Shown here piece after piece: positions 8,829 through 17,673 of a stretch of 64,000 bases of DNA. Numbering within the stretch: position 1 is the first letter of the stretch; every line of letters begins with the position of its first letter. Both the position numbers and the translations under genes were made by a program. Below the pieces are notes generated by a model. The model saw nothing but the letters and a program-made list of their open reading frames with translations, was not told the DNA's origin and did no database searches. This DNA is from JAPLJU01 sp036725345 (GTDB lineage: Bacteria; Desulfobacterota; Syntrophia; Syntrophales; UBA2192), in contig DAIMEJ010000003.1 in assembly GCA_036725345.1 (NCBI GenBank), positions 62,001-126,000 on the forward strand. The letters are read 5' to 3'.

Positions 8829-9402
8829 GAATGTCGTCTCCCTGGCCCGGCTGACGCCGCGGGTCGAGCCGCCCGCCGATCTCGACGCGCGGGTCATGAC
8901 CCGGATCGAATCGCTCGAGCCGGCCCTCTGGACCCGCGTCAGGGCATTCCTCCTGCAGCCCGTCGACACGCGCATCGATTTCAAGAGGGCCTTCTCGGGT
9001 TCGGTGACAGGGAGCGAGTGTTCCTTCTACTTCATCATGGCCGGCCTTTATTTCCTGATCGTCGGCCTCATCCTGCTCTTCGGCCTCGGGAGGTTCGGCG
9101 GCGAGTGGCTGATGATGCGCTGGGTCAGGATGCAGCCCCACATCGCCCTCACGACCGCCGCCTGGCTTGTCGTCCTGGGCATCTTCATCCTGAAGGACGG
9201 AGAGGTCGCGGCCAGGGTCGCCCGGATCGGGACCGTCGCCTACATCGCTCTTCTGATCCTGGATGCCGTGGCCATTCACATGACGGCGGGGTTCCCCCTC
9301 GCGCTTGTCTTTTTCTTCAGTTTCATAGGGACGGGCGTCGTGGCGGGGCTCTTCCTGGCAAAAATCATCTGGAACTACGGGAAAAACTATGCAGCCCTTT
9401 AG
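8674..9402 (+). CDS. Putative membrane anti-sigma factor
   Basis: 242 residues. The first 90 are charged and helical (LEKRMERALLEELSPEERALLEKD), like the cytoplasmic sigma-binding domain of anti-sigma factors, but the zinc HxxxCxxC motif of zf-HC2 proteins is absent. Four hydrophobic spans follow from residue 113 (FYFIMAGLYFLIVGLILLF, and others to the end). It starts inside the sigma gene in another frame. ATG 8674 is used, but ATG 8692 has the better ribosome site (AAGAGG, 5 nt away). Its stop overlaps the first pseudopilin gene. The role comes from gene order and topology, not from a clear family match. Confidence 0.6.
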   Translation: MTKEAEMTTAREHLEKRMERALLEELSPEERALLEKDLQGAPELLAKWRDLENVVSLARLTPRVEPPADLDARVMTRIESLEPALWTRVRAFLLQPVDTRIDFKRAFSGSVTGSECSFYFIMAGLYFLIVGLILLFGLGRFGGEWLMMRWVRMQPHIALTTAAWLVVLGIFILKDGEVAARVARIGTVAYIALLILDAVAIHMTAGFPLALVFFFSFIGTGVVAGLFLAKIIWNYGKNYAAL

Positions 9403-9916
9403 ATTCAAAATGTCTCGACTGCCGGGGGGCAACAACCACGGCTTCACGATGATCGAGGTCATCGCGGTCCTCCTCATCCTGGGGTTTCTCACCTTCACTG
9501 CTGTCTCGATGCTCTACCAGCCCGACAAGGTGGAGGTGCCGACGCAGATTGAAGTCCTGAAAAGCCACATCCGCTTTGCCCAGGCCGCGGCCCTGAACAG
9601 CAGCAATGACTGGGGCATCGAAGTCGATACAATCACAAGCACGACCTACGTTCTCTTCAAGATTCTGGACGATACGAGTCAAGATAAGACCTTTCCGGGG
9701 GAACAGTCCGAGACGGTGACCCTCCCCGCCGGTTTTACCCTGACATCCCCGGCTTCGGGTAATGTCCTCATTTTCGACACCTGGGGGGTTCCCTACGTAG
9801 GCACATCCAGGACCAAGCCGGACTCACCGGCAAGCACCGATCTCGTCTTCACGCTTTCAAAGGGCGCCGAGAGCAAGACAGCCACGATCACGAAGAACAC
9901 GGGGTATGTGCCATGA
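9389..9916 (+). CDS. Type IV pilin-like (GspH/FimT-type) pseudopilin
   Basis: 175 residues. The prepilin motif is HGFTMIEVIAVLLILGF: cleavage by prepilin peptidase after Gly, Glu at mature position 5, then the hydrophobic N-terminal helix. The rest looks like a small beta-rich pilin head with no cysteines. The start at 9389 gives an 18-residue leader; ATG 9410 would give a shorter one but lacks a ribosome site. The gene overlaps the anti-sigma-like gene by 14 bp and the next pilin by 4 bp. It is probably a minor pilin priming pilus assembly. Confidence 0.82.
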   Translation: MQPFRFKMSRLPGGNNHGFTMIEVIAVLLILGFLTFTAVSMLYQPDKVEVPTQIEVLKSHIRFAQAAALNSSNDWGIEVDTITSTTYVLFKILDDTSQDKTFPGEQSETVTLPAGFTLTSPASGNVLIFDTWGVPYVGTSRTKPDSPASTDLVFTLSKGAESKTATITKNTGYVP

Positions 9917-10329
9917 TCGCTCAATGGAAAGGGGAGAAAAGACAGGGAGGATTCACGCTCATCGAGGTGATCGTGACGATTATCGTCGCGTCCATCATGG
10001 GTGTTTTGCTCGTTCAGTTCATGGGGACGGCCATGTTCCGGAGCGGCGAGCCCCTTGTCCGCGTCCAGGACGTCTCGACGCTCAGGAACGTCCTCGAAAA
10101 CATGACCTCCGACTACAAGTACCTGGCGGCCACGCGGGCCGATTTCCTATCCACCTTCAAAGACCGGGTGGATACGGGGTATTACGGGACGGGCTACACG
10201 GCGACGACAAAATACATCGAATTCCCCACTGGGGGCGGGACGGAAATCGAGGATTTTTCAGATCCCAAGCTTCTCAAGGTGACCGTTACGAAGGGAAACC
10301 AGAGCATTACAACGATTTTCGCCCGGTGA
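9913..10329 (+). CDS. Type IV pilin-like minor pseudopilin
   Basis: 138 residues with the prepilin motif QGGFTLIEVIVTIIVASI and Glu at mature position 5. The globular part is short and has no recognisable subfamily beyond a PulG/MshD-like outline. ATG 9913 overlaps the preceding stop (ATGA), so it is coupled to the previous pilin. It is one of three consecutive prepilin-type N-termini in the operon, a minor-pilin set like FimT-PilV-PilW-PilX. Confidence 0.78.
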   Translation: MIAQWKGEKRQGGFTLIEVIVTIIVASIMGVLLVQFMGTAMFRSGEPLVRVQDVSTLRNVLENMTSDYKYLAATRADFLSTFKDRVDTGYYGTGYTATTKYIEFPTGGGTEIEDFSDPKLLKVTVTKGNQSITTIFAR

Positions 10330-10370
10330 GGTCCACGATGAAAATTACCGGCAGGTTCCGGGAGAAGCGA

Positions 10371-13300
10371 ATGAAAAAACAGTCGGGTTTCACGCTCATC
10401 GAGATCATGGTCACGCTGGTCATCGTGGGGATCCTGGCGACGGTGGCCGGGACAGGCCTCGTGGCTGGGATCAACGGCTACCTGAGCGCCAAGGAAAACG
10501 ACGCGATGGCCCAGAAGGCGCAGCTTGCCATGGCGAGGCTGAGCAGGGAGCTTACGGAATTCACCGAGATCCGGAGTTCCTTTATAGACGGCCCCACGAC
10601 GGATGCCATCATCGAGAGGCTTTCGGGAACAGACGCCTCGGCGGTGACAAGAACCGTCGCCATCGGCCTCGACGGGCAATCCGTCAAGATCAAGGAAGAC
10701 AGCGAGGGGACGTCGCCGGATTACACGACGGGCGATGTCCTCATCGACAATGTCAACAGTCTGAGCTTCACATACTACTGCGGTGCGATCGCCTGTCCGT
10801 CCGGCACCGACGACCTCCGGCTCCTGTCGGGAATCAGGATAAATCTCTCGCTGAATCGCCCCGATATCGGCCAGACGATCGACTTCTCGACGACCGTCCA
10901 CCCCCGCAACATCGGCAGTATCGGGGGGCTGGATCCTGCGACCGCGACTTATCCGGGCCAGTCCAGCTATACCCAATGCTTCGTGGCCACGGCAGCCTAC
11001 GGGAGCTACAGCCACCCCATGGTACTTGTCCTTCGGGAGTTCAGGGACAGCCGGCTTGTTCATTCCGATTTGGGCAGGCGGTTTATCGAGGCCTATTACA
11101 CTGTCGGCCCGTCCCTTGCCGTCCTTATTCAGGAAAAACCCTGGGTCTGCTTCCTTGTGCGCCTGGCCCTCGTGCCCGTTGTATGTCTCGCGTTTCTTCT
11201 GACCCATTTCCCGCTTGCCTTCCCGATCCTGATTGCCCTTTCGTGGATTGCCGCGAGGGCCATCACCCGTTCGAGGAGAGGGAATCCCATGAATCCAAAA
11301 ACTACGCTGTCCAGTCAGAAGGGGGCCGTTCTGCTCGCCGTCGTGGTCACCATGGTCATCTTCGCGTCCCTCGGGGCCGTGATGCTAAACCTCTTCACGA
11401 CGTCCACACACAGCCAGTTCGTCGGCAACCTCTCCGTCCGCGCCTACTACCTCGCCGAGGCGGGCTACCGGTACGCGGCGAGTCAGTATCTCAATGCCAC
11501 CGGTCTGACATCAAGGGATGCTGAGACCGCGCGCGAGACGGCACTAAAAAACCTCCACAGTAAAGACTTCGTGAAAGACTTCGTGCTCGCAAACAATGAA
11601 GGCAAGTTCAGCCTCCAGGTCTACCCTTACTGGTACAAGGTGGACTCCACGGGCGGAAACCAGCTTGTGGCGAAGGTCATCGGCCAATACCCGCTTCCAA
11701 AATATGATGCTTCAGGAAAACCCAATTATGAGGAAGGAAGCTGGGTCCAGGTCAGGGACGCCGTCACGGGCAATTTTAAATACGCCCAGCTTCAGGGCGC
11801 GAACCCCGGCGCCTCGGGTGACAGCGCCAGGGTCGATTTCACCAAGTATCAGAACCAGACTTGGGACAGCTACCCCGTGAATTCCATCATCGTGCCCGTA
11901 GCCAAGACCCGGGAGAGCGGCGGCGTCGGCAACCAGACCGTCGGCCAGAACGGCGAATTGCTCCTCGAGGCTGCAAGCGGCTACAAAGCCTTCCCGCGAT
12001 GGAACGGTGTTGTCTTAGTGTGGGATACTTCAGGAAATGAGAAAACCCTTGCCTACCGGGAACTCTACATGAATAGCGGTACCGGGACTTACAAGCTAAA
12101 GGGGATCACGGACCCGAACGCGGCCACGATGGCCAACGTTACCATCGCCCCCGGGACCTACGTCATCCTGGGGAAGTTCGTCCGCCTGAGCTCGAAGGGT
12201 GTCATCGGCTCCGGCCAGGCCATGGGGGCAAGCCGCAGGGTGGATTTCTATATCCCCATGGGATATCTGGGGGGAGCTTCCTTTGCTTCGGTGGAAAAGC
12301 AGCTCGATTTCTCCGATCTTAATCGTGACTGGATAACGGGACCGCACTTTACCCAAATCGGTTCGCAGGAAATCGTGACGATCGAAGGAAGCTCGGCCCT
12401 TCATGTCTCCCAGACATCTAACGCAGTCTATTATGGGAGCTGTTACTCCCGGCAGGAATTCGGCATCGGCCTGAACTGGGGACCGACGGGCGCGAATATC
12501 CCCTTCGACCAGGCCTGGCGGACTGCCGGAGGGTTCCTCAGCTACGATGTCCAGGTCAAGATGGCGCTCATCGACCCGAACGAACCCGATCCCGACGTCT
12601 ACAAAAACGGCATCAGCTTCGCCCTGAACGAAAAGGGGGATTGCTACGGTATCAGCCTCTACAGGCAGCATGCGACGGAGTATTACTGCGATGGCCTGCC
12701 CATTTACTACCCCTCAGAAATCAATGAATCTCTTCGGGGGGTCCCGCTAATCGACTTGTGGAGCAAATCGCTCTCCGGGACAGAGTATTTTGCGCCCAGT
12801 GTGGTGGTGAACACCCCCCGAGGAATGGGTACGATGTATGGCGGCGAGACAGCCAACTTCCCGCCCGAGGGGGTGGATTCAAAGGTCATCCAGATAACTT
12901 ATTACCCCGAAACGGGAAGTAAGGTCCGCCTCCTAACTGACGGAGCACTTCCTGCACCCCTTGTGCCCAATCAGGAATACTGGGCCCGTGTCATCACAAA
13001 GAACACCATCAACTATCTCTATCTCTTCACGAGCCAATCAGCGGCGCACTGCCCATCGGTGGATGGTGTAAGAAACTGCTTCTGGCCCACGGACGGATCC
13101 TGGGTCAGGCTTACCGACAGCGGCACGGTAACCCACGAGATTCTATACGACGACCCTGTACGGAGGGGTCTTGCTTATGCCTACCTGGCGAGTTCCTCGG
13201 CCAACACGGACTACACCCACCTCGTAAAAAGCCCGACAATGCAGTCGATGCGGAAGTGGGTCACTCTCGTGGTCCGCATGAAGGAGGCCCCGAGCCTTTA

Positions 13301-14132
13301 TTACATGAACGGAGGAAACGCGAACCTCGACCGAATCCGCCTCGGGGACACCGTCTACACGACCTCCAGTTGCACAGCCGGAGGCATGGTGACGAACATC
13401 GCCCGGGTCGCCTGGGAGCCCGTCTACATGTACAGGGAGACCTACAAGACCTGGAACGGCACGGCGCGGGGGGCTTTGGTTCTCGACGTCCTCTTTGACT
13501 CGAACGGCAACAAGCGGCCCATCCTCTTCGACAAGGACACCTGCAGTGGGAAGCTGTTTGTGGGAACGCCGCCCAATGGTGTTCACCTGGCTACTATCCT
13601 AGAAGGAGCGCAGAACAACAGTGCCCATACGAAGGGCATATGGATCCAGGTCTTCGTCGCCGACCCCGATGAGGACACAACGCTGAAGTCTCCGAACACG
13701 AAAGCCTTCGACCAGACAACCTCCGGTGACGTCAACCGTAAGAAGGTGGAGCGCGGCGCCATCGTCTGGCCGCCCGACAACGTTTCGGTGAGCGGCGATT
13801 CCCACATCACCGAAGAAAACGACTATTTCACGATGCTTAAATGGGACACAAGATGGTGGGAGTCCTCGTTAATCGATCGCTTCTATTCCGAATACAACGA
13901 CTATGTGGGCGGAGAAAGTTCAGGTCCCGACACCATATGGATTCGTGCGGCCGGAGGAGCAATATTCAAAACCCCGGACAGCGGCACCTTCCCAACACCC
14001 GTGCAACGTCCGGAGGTGGGCTTGCACGCTCTAGGCACCTACAGTGTCTGGTCGTATTTCGACGACTTCGCCTTGAAGCTTGGTGGATACAAGGGAACAG
14101 TACAGGGCTTCACGCAGCCCTTCCAGCAGTAA
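10371..14132 (+). CDS. Giant fusion: PilW-like prepilin + CFI-box domain + PilX-like N-terminus and large C-terminal region
   Basis: 1253 residues in one frame. Residues 1-200 are a prepilin (SGFTLIEIMVTLVIVGI, Glu5 present). Near residue 203 the CFI-box signature CFVATAAYGSYSHP begins, then LREFRDSRLV, a membrane span and an Arg-rich end (about residue 300), the usual extreme C-terminus of CFI-box proteins. Here the frame continues into a PilX-like start, KGAVLLAVVVTMVIF, then YYLAEAGYRYA and about 900 residues of beta-rich, Trp/Tyr-rich sequence I do not recognise. Position 11289 is an ATG with a strong ribosome site, so this looks like two ancestral genes joined without a stop. ATG 10371 gives a 6-residue leader; ATG 10338, also with a fair ribosome site, adds 11 residues. 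The product may act as a minor pilin plus tip protein, by analogy with PilX/PilY1. Confidence 0.8.
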   Translation: MKKQSGFTLIEIMVTLVIVGILATVAGTGLVAGINGYLSAKENDAMAQKAQLAMARLSRELTEFTEIRSSFIDGPTTDAIIERLSGTDASAVTRTVAIGLDGQSVKIKEDSEGTSPDYTTGDVLIDNVNSLSFTYYCGAIACPSGTDDLRLLSGIRINLSLNRPDIGQTIDFSTTVHPRNIGSIGGLDPATATYPGQSSYTQCFVATAAYGSYSHPMVLVLREFRDSRLVHSDLGRRFIEAYYTVGPSLAVLIQEKPWVCFLVRLALVPVVCLAFLLTHFPLAFPILIALSWIAARAITRSRRGNPMNPKTTLSSQKGAVLLAVVVTMVIFASLGAVMLNLFTTSTHSQFVGNLSVRAYYLAEAGYRYAASQYLNATGLTSRDAETARETALKNLHSKDFVKDFVLANNEGKFSLQVYPYWYKVDSTGGNQLVAKVIGQYPLPKYDASGKPNYEEGSWVQVRDAVTGNFKYAQLQGANPGASGDSARVDFTKYQNQTWDSYPVNSIIVPVAKTRESGGVGNQTVGQNGELLLEAASGYKAFPRWNGVVLVWDTSGNEKTLAYRELYMNSGTGTYKLKGITDPNAATMANVTIAPGTYVILGKFVRLSSKGVIGSGQAMGASRRVDFYIPMGYLGGASFASVEKQLDFSDLNRDWITGPHFTQIGSQEIVTIEGSSALHVSQTSNAVYYGSCYSRQEFGIGLNWGPTGANIPFDQAWRTAGGFLSYDVQVKMALIDPNEPDPDVYKNGISFALNEKGDCYGISLYRQHATEYYCDGLPIYYPSEINESLRGVPLIDLWSKSLSGTEYFAPSVVVNTPRGMGTMYGGETANFPPEGVDSKVIQITYYPETGSKVRLLTDGALPAPLVPNQEYWARVITKNTINYLYLFTSQSAAHCPSVDGVRNCFWPTDGSWVRLTDSGTVTHEILYDDPVRRGLAYAYLASSSANTDYTHLVKSPTMQSMRKWVTLVVRMKEAPSLYYMNGGNANLDRIRLGDTVYTTSSCTAGGMVTNIARVAWEPVYMYRETYKTWNGTARGALVLDVLFDSNGNKRPILFDKDTCSGKLFVGTPPNGVHLATILEGAQNNSAHTKGIWIQVFVADPDEDTTLKSPNTKAFDQTTSGDVNRKKVERGAIVWPPDNVSVSGDSHITEENDYFTMLKWDTRWWESSLIDRFYSEYNDYVGGESSGPDTIWIRAAGGAIFKTPDSGTFPTPVQRPEVGLHALGTYSVWSYFDDFALKLGGYKGTVQGFTQPFQQ
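11272..11291 (+). promoter_or_regulatory. Internal ribosome site and ATG inside the pilin fusion
   Basis: GAGGAGAGGG followed after 6 bases by ATG 11289, in frame inside the fusion gene, exactly where the CFI-box domain ends and the PilX-like part begins. This would allow separate translation of the 947-residue C-terminal part. In the same place, removing one C from CGTTCGAGG would give CGT TGA just before the ribosome site, as expected for a lost gene boundary. Confidence 0.55.
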
Positions 14133-14158
14133 CGGTCCCTGAAGAGAAAAACCCGGAG

Positions 14159-14193
14159 GGGGACCCCTTGTGGCAGGGGTTCCCCTTCTTTTT
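14159..14193 (+). terminator. Rho-independent terminator of the pilin operon
   Basis: GGGGACCCC and GGGGTTCCCC form a stem (one bulged T) around an 8-base loop, followed by CTTCTTTTT, 27 bp after the fusion gene stop. Confidence 0.7.
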
Positions 14194-14232
14194 GATGGCT
14201 GGTCTCACTGGCCGGATTGGGGAGAGAGGCAT

Positions 14233-14267
14233 AAAAAACCGGGATACTGAAACATCCCGGTTTTTTT
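14233..14267. terminator. Bidirectional terminator between convergent pilin and PilT genes
   Basis: AAAAAACCGGGAT, an 8-base loop, then ATCCCGGTTTTTTT: a perfect stem with an A run on one side and a T run on the other. It can end both the plus-strand pilin operon and the minus-strand PilT transcript that stops at 14298. Confidence 0.85.
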
Positions 14268-14297
14268 ACTTTTTTTCAGGCTTTCAAAGAGTGGTTA

Positions 14298-15689
14298 TCA
14301 CTTCTGTCTGCCGAAGTTGCTGATCTGGGCGATGAGTTCGTCCACGGTGGCTTTTTCGTCGATAATGAGGTGCGGTCCCGTGCTCTCGACGGCATCCACC
14401 GCATCGCCAAAGTCCTTGCCGCCCGACATGTACTGGGCATCCCCCTTCCCGAGACCGTTGCCGTTATCCGGGTAGGCACGCTGGAAGACATCCGCACCGC
14501 TTCCGTTGCCGGGCAGGAACGGGGTGACAGTCGCCCCCCATCCTGCCGCCGACGCGCGGGGGCTCCCCGAGTCGGTTTCCTGAACAAGCTGACCCTCCGG
14601 CCGGAAAGCGGCCGCGTCGCCGTCGATGAGCGGCGAGACATAGACGAGTTCCTGGGCGGCCTCGGCAGAGGGCTTGAAATTATCCGACGGTGGATAGAAG
14701 CTCGTGCGGGTCTGCAGGTATTCTTTCAGGTATCGCTCCATCGTGAACATGCCGTCGGCCTTGCCCATCTGGATGGCGCTCTCGATCTGGGGGATCTTGT
14801 TTTCTCGGATGATGCCCTTCACGGACTGGGTGCCCCGGGCGATGGAGAGCATGGGCACCCTGTACCCAAGTCTTTCCATGAAGGTGAGCTGCTGGATGAT
14901 GACCCACTGGAGGGCCGAGGCCAGCTGAAAGCGGATTTCCTCCTGAGCCTCCACGGGAAAGGAGTTGCAAAGGCGGTAAAGGGCGTCCTCGGCATTCGTC
15001 GCGTGCAGAGAGGCGATGACCAGCTGCCCGGACTCGGCCGCGTTCAGGGTCAGGCGCATGACCTGAGGTTCGCGGAGCTCGCCCACGACGATGACATCGG
15101 GCGCCTCCCGAAGGACGTCGAGGAGACCCTGTTCGAAGGAAGGCATATGGGTACCGAACTCGCGCTGCTCGATGAAGGAGTTCTTGGAAATGAAACGAAA
15201 TTCGATGGGGTCTTCCAGTGTGACGATGTGGGCCGCCCGTGACCGGTTGATTTCGTCGACGAGGGCCGCGATGGTCGTCGATTTGCCGGCTCCCGCGGCG
15301 CCGCAGATCAGGATGAGCCCCGCCTTTATTCCTGCAATCTGTTGCAGGGAAGGATGGAGGTTCAGCTTTTCGATGCAGGGGACCGTGCCCGGCAGGAGGC
15401 GGATGGCAAGGCTCAAGCCCCGGGTCGTGTTGAATATGCTGACCCGGATCCGGACCTGCTGGATGCTCATGGCCAGATCGACGGACCAGCGCTGTCTCAG
15501 CGTGTTGAGCTGACGGGACGTGAGGATCTTTTTGACCAGGGCGTCCACTTCCCTGTGGTTCCACCGGCCGTTCTTGTCAAAGTGAACCTGGCCATTCTTC
15601 CTGAACACCAGGGGGCTGCCTCCCGTGATGTGAATATCGGAGTATTCATCACGGACGGCTGCATCTATGACTTTACTGAACTTGTTCAT
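14298..15689 (-). CDS. pilT: PilT-type twitching motility ATPase (paralog 1)
   Basis: 463 residues from ATG 15689, preceded by AGGAGGAGGG; the open frame upstream of it is not coding. Walker A is GAAGAGKSTT (PilT usually GPTGSGKSTT), the Asp box is TLEDPIEF, Walker B ends VIVVGELREP, and the His-box region reads AESGQLVIASLHATNA with Gln where PilT has His. The retraction-linked motif is VKGIIRENKI. PilT proteins power pilus retraction as hexamers at the inner membrane. The sequence runs about 100 residues beyond a normal PilT, with a Gly/Ser/Pro-rich linker and a closing IDEKATVDELIAQI motif shared with paralog 2. The variant boxes suggest altered activity. It is 324 bp downstream of its paralog. 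Confidence 0.88.
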   Translation of the reverse strand: MNKFSKVIDAAVRDEYSDIHITGGSPLVFRKNGQVHFDKNGRWNHREVDALVKKILTSRQLNTLRQRWSVDLAMSIQQVRIRVSIFNTTRGLSLAIRLLPGTVPCIEKLNLHPSLQQIAGIKAGLILICGAAGAGKSTTIAALVDEINRSRAAHIVTLEDPIEFRFISKNSFIEQREFGTHMPSFEQGLLDVLREAPDVIVVGELREPQVMRLTLNAAESGQLVIASLHATNAEDALYRLCNSFPVEAQEEIRFQLASALQWVIIQQLTFMERLGYRVPMLSIARGTQSVKGIIRENKIPQIESAIQMGKADGMFTMERYLKEYLQTRTSFYPPSDNFKPSAEAAQELVYVSPLIDGDAAAFRPEGQLVQETDSGSPRASAAGWGATVTPFLPGNGSGADVFQRAYPDNGNGLGKGDAQYMSGGKDFGDAVDAVESTGPHLIIDEKATVDELIAQISNFGRQK

Positions 15690-16013
15690 GGCTACCCTCC
15701 TCCTGAAGGGCCAGAGCCGAAGATAGGATATGTAAAGTGAACTGTTCCCTCTCTTTTTATCGGCAGGAAATGAAAAGACCTTAACAATTCGAGCATTTTT
15801 CATGCCAGGCATTTTTCACGGCCCAAAAGAAAAAGCTCCTGTTTTTGAGTTGTTAGAGCCTTTCTCTGAGAAGGGCTATTTTATCCCTGAAGGATATTTG
15901 ACGGGTTTACTGAAATTTGATTTGAAAATTGTAAAAAGAATGGGTCGGCCGGCGGACAGAAAGGGGAGGAAGCGCCGCAAGGAGGTTTTTAACCCTTTGA
16001 ATCGATATGGGAT
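15690..16013. other. Intergenic region between the two pilT paralogs
   Basis: 324 bp with no gene. It contains the sigma-54-like site listed separately and an imperfect palindrome near 15855-15876 (GCCTTTCTC/GAGAAGGGC) that has no T run on the minus strand. Confidence 0.5.
15793..15807 (-). promoter_or_regulatory. Possible sigma-54 (-24/-12) promoter for pilT paralog 1
   Basis: On the minus strand the sequence is TGGCATGAAAAATGC. It matches the sigma-54 consensus TGGCAY-R-N4-TTGC with one mismatch in the -12 box and correct GG-GC spacing, about 100 bp before ATG 15689. Pilus genes in deltaproteobacteria are often under sigma-54. One isolated match can occur by chance. Confidence 0.4.
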
Positions 16014-17261
16014 TTATTTTTTGACCTTTCTCAGGTTCTCGAGCTGGGATATCAGCTCATCGACCGTCGCTTTTTCGTCAAGACTGTGGACGTGCCCTTC
16101 GAGGCCGTATTCGGCGTGCTGACCCTGGAAGACGGCGGGCTTCGCCTCGTGGGCGGGTATGGGTCTCCGGGGTTTCGGCATGCCTCCGTCCAGGTCAATG
16201 AGGGGCGAGATGTAGATGGCGTCCTGGCTGATCTCCGGTGAGGGCCGGAAGTTCTCCGACGGAGGCACGAATTTTTTCTTGGTGCCGATGAAGTCCCGCA
16301 GGTATCGCTCCATCGTGAACATGCCGTCGGCCTTGCCCATCTGGATGGCGCTTTCAATCTGAAAGATCTTGTTTTCGCGGATCAGCCCCTTGACGGCCTG
16401 GGTGCCGCGGAGAATGGAAAGGACGGGAATCCTGAAGCCCAAGTCTTCCCGGAAGATGAGCTGTTGGATGACAATCCACTGCATGGCGGAGGCGATTTTG
16501 TTACGGATCTCCTCTTGGGCCTCGACGTGAAAGGAATTGCAGAGCCTGTAAACGGCGTCTTCGGCGTTTGTGGCGTGGAGGGACGCGATGACGAGGTGAC
16601 CCGATTCGGCAGCGTTCAGGGTCAGGCGCATGACCTCCGGTTCCCTCAGCTCCCCGACGACGATGACATCCGGGTTTTCCCTCAGGACATCGAGGAGTCC
16701 TTTTTCGAAAGTAGGCACATGGGTCCCCAACTCCCGCTGCTCGATGAAGGACATCTTGGAGAGGTAGCGGTACTCGATGGGGTCCTCGAGGGTCACGATG
16801 TGGGTTGACCGGCTGCGGTTGATCTCGCCGATGATCGCCGCGATCGTCGTCGACTTGCCGGAACCGGTGGCCCCGCAGACCAGGACGAGACCGGCCTTCA
16901 TACCGGCGATTGACTCCAGGGAGGGGTGCAGGTTGAGCTTTTCTATCGAGGGGATTGTTCCCGGAAGGAGCCGGATGGCGAGGCTCAGGCCCCGGGTGGT
17001 GTTGAAGACGTTCAACCGGAGCCGCACGCCGTGAACGCTGAGCGCCAGATCCGATGACCATTCCCTGGCGAGCTTACGGAGTTGGTTGGGTGTGAGGATC
17101 TTCCGCACGAGTGTGTCCACTTCCTGGGGCGTCCACCGCACGGAATCCTCGGCCTGTATACGGCCGTTTTTGCGGTAGACCATCGGGTGTCCGCCCGTCA
17201 TGTGGACGTCGGAAAACCCTTCGCGGACAGCGGCGGCTATGATGGCGGTGAACTTTTTCAT
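16014..17261 (-). CDS. pilT: PilT-type twitching motility ATPase (paralog 2)
   Basis: 415 residues starting MKKFTAIIAAAV with GAGGA as ribosome site. Walker A is GATGSGKSTT, then TLEDPIEY, DVIVVGELREP, AESGHLVIASLHATNA (His present, unlike paralog 1) and VKGLIRENKI. By eye the core is well over half identical to the next gene, so they arose by tandem duplication. The tail after residue 330 is shorter than in paralog 1 but ends with the same motif, DEKATVDELISQL. It keeps the more canonical boxes, so it is the better candidate for the working retraction ATPase. Confidence 0.9.
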   Translation of the reverse strand: MKKFTAIIAAAVREGFSDVHMTGGHPMVYRKNGRIQAEDSVRWTPQEVDTLVRKILTPNQLRKLAREWSSDLALSVHGVRLRLNVFNTTRGLSLAIRLLPGTIPSIEKLNLHPSLESIAGMKAGLVLVCGATGSGKSTTIAAIIGEINRSRSTHIVTLEDPIEYRYLSKMSFIEQRELGTHVPTFEKGLLDVLRENPDVIVVGELREPEVMRLTLNAAESGHLVIASLHATNAEDAVYRLCNSFHVEAQEEIRNKIASAMQWIVIQQLIFREDLGFRIPVLSILRGTQAVKGLIRENKIFQIESAIQMGKADGMFTMERYLRDFIGTKKKFVPPSENFRPSPEISQDAIYISPLIDLDGGMPKPRRPIPAHEAKPAVFQGQHAEYGLEGHVHSLDEKATVDELISQLENLRKVKK

Positions 17262-17430
17262 CTATCGTCCTCGGGTCTCCCATGGACGATGCCCGGCCCT
17301 GCCTTGTTCAGGCCGCGCCGGGATGGGTGAGCCCGGTAAAAACCCGAAATGAACCTTCAACCTGGCTGTTTTTGGAAGTGGTATTATTAGCCCAGGTGAG
17401 TGAAAAATTACAAGTCTTTTTTTATAACCG

Positions 17431-17613
17431 CTATTTCAAACGCGGGTCGACGCCCTTGAATCCGCATTCCGGCGCGTAGCACGTCACGTTCCTGAAGAGG
17501 CACTTCTGCCGGCAGGAGGGGCACTGTTCCGGAAGTGCATCCCCCCCGAAGGTGTACCCGCAATTCTCGCACTTCCAGAAGGTCTCCGGAAGGTCGTTTT
17601 TTTTCTCCGACAT
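17431..17613 (-). CDS. Small rubredoxin-like zinc-ribbon protein
   Basis: 60 residues with cysteine pairs WKCENCGYTF and CPSC, the iron- or zinc-binding knuckles of rubredoxin-like domains, plus two further cysteines (CYAPECGF). Some short proteins of this type are annotated as rubredoxin-like or DUF-type ribbons in anaerobes; redox or structural metal binding cannot be told apart here. GGGGATCACC gives a ribosome site before ATG 17613. It lies 60 bp downstream of the SDR gene and 169 bp before pilT paralog 2. Confidence 0.72.
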   Translation of the reverse strand: MSEKKNDLPETFWKCENCGYTFGGDALPEQCPSCRQKCLFRNVTCYAPECGFKGVDPRLK

Positions 17614-17673
17614 GGTGATCCCCTTTCCGAAGCGTCCCCGCGGCGCGCTTCGTGCTTGTGTTCTGTTTGTGTC

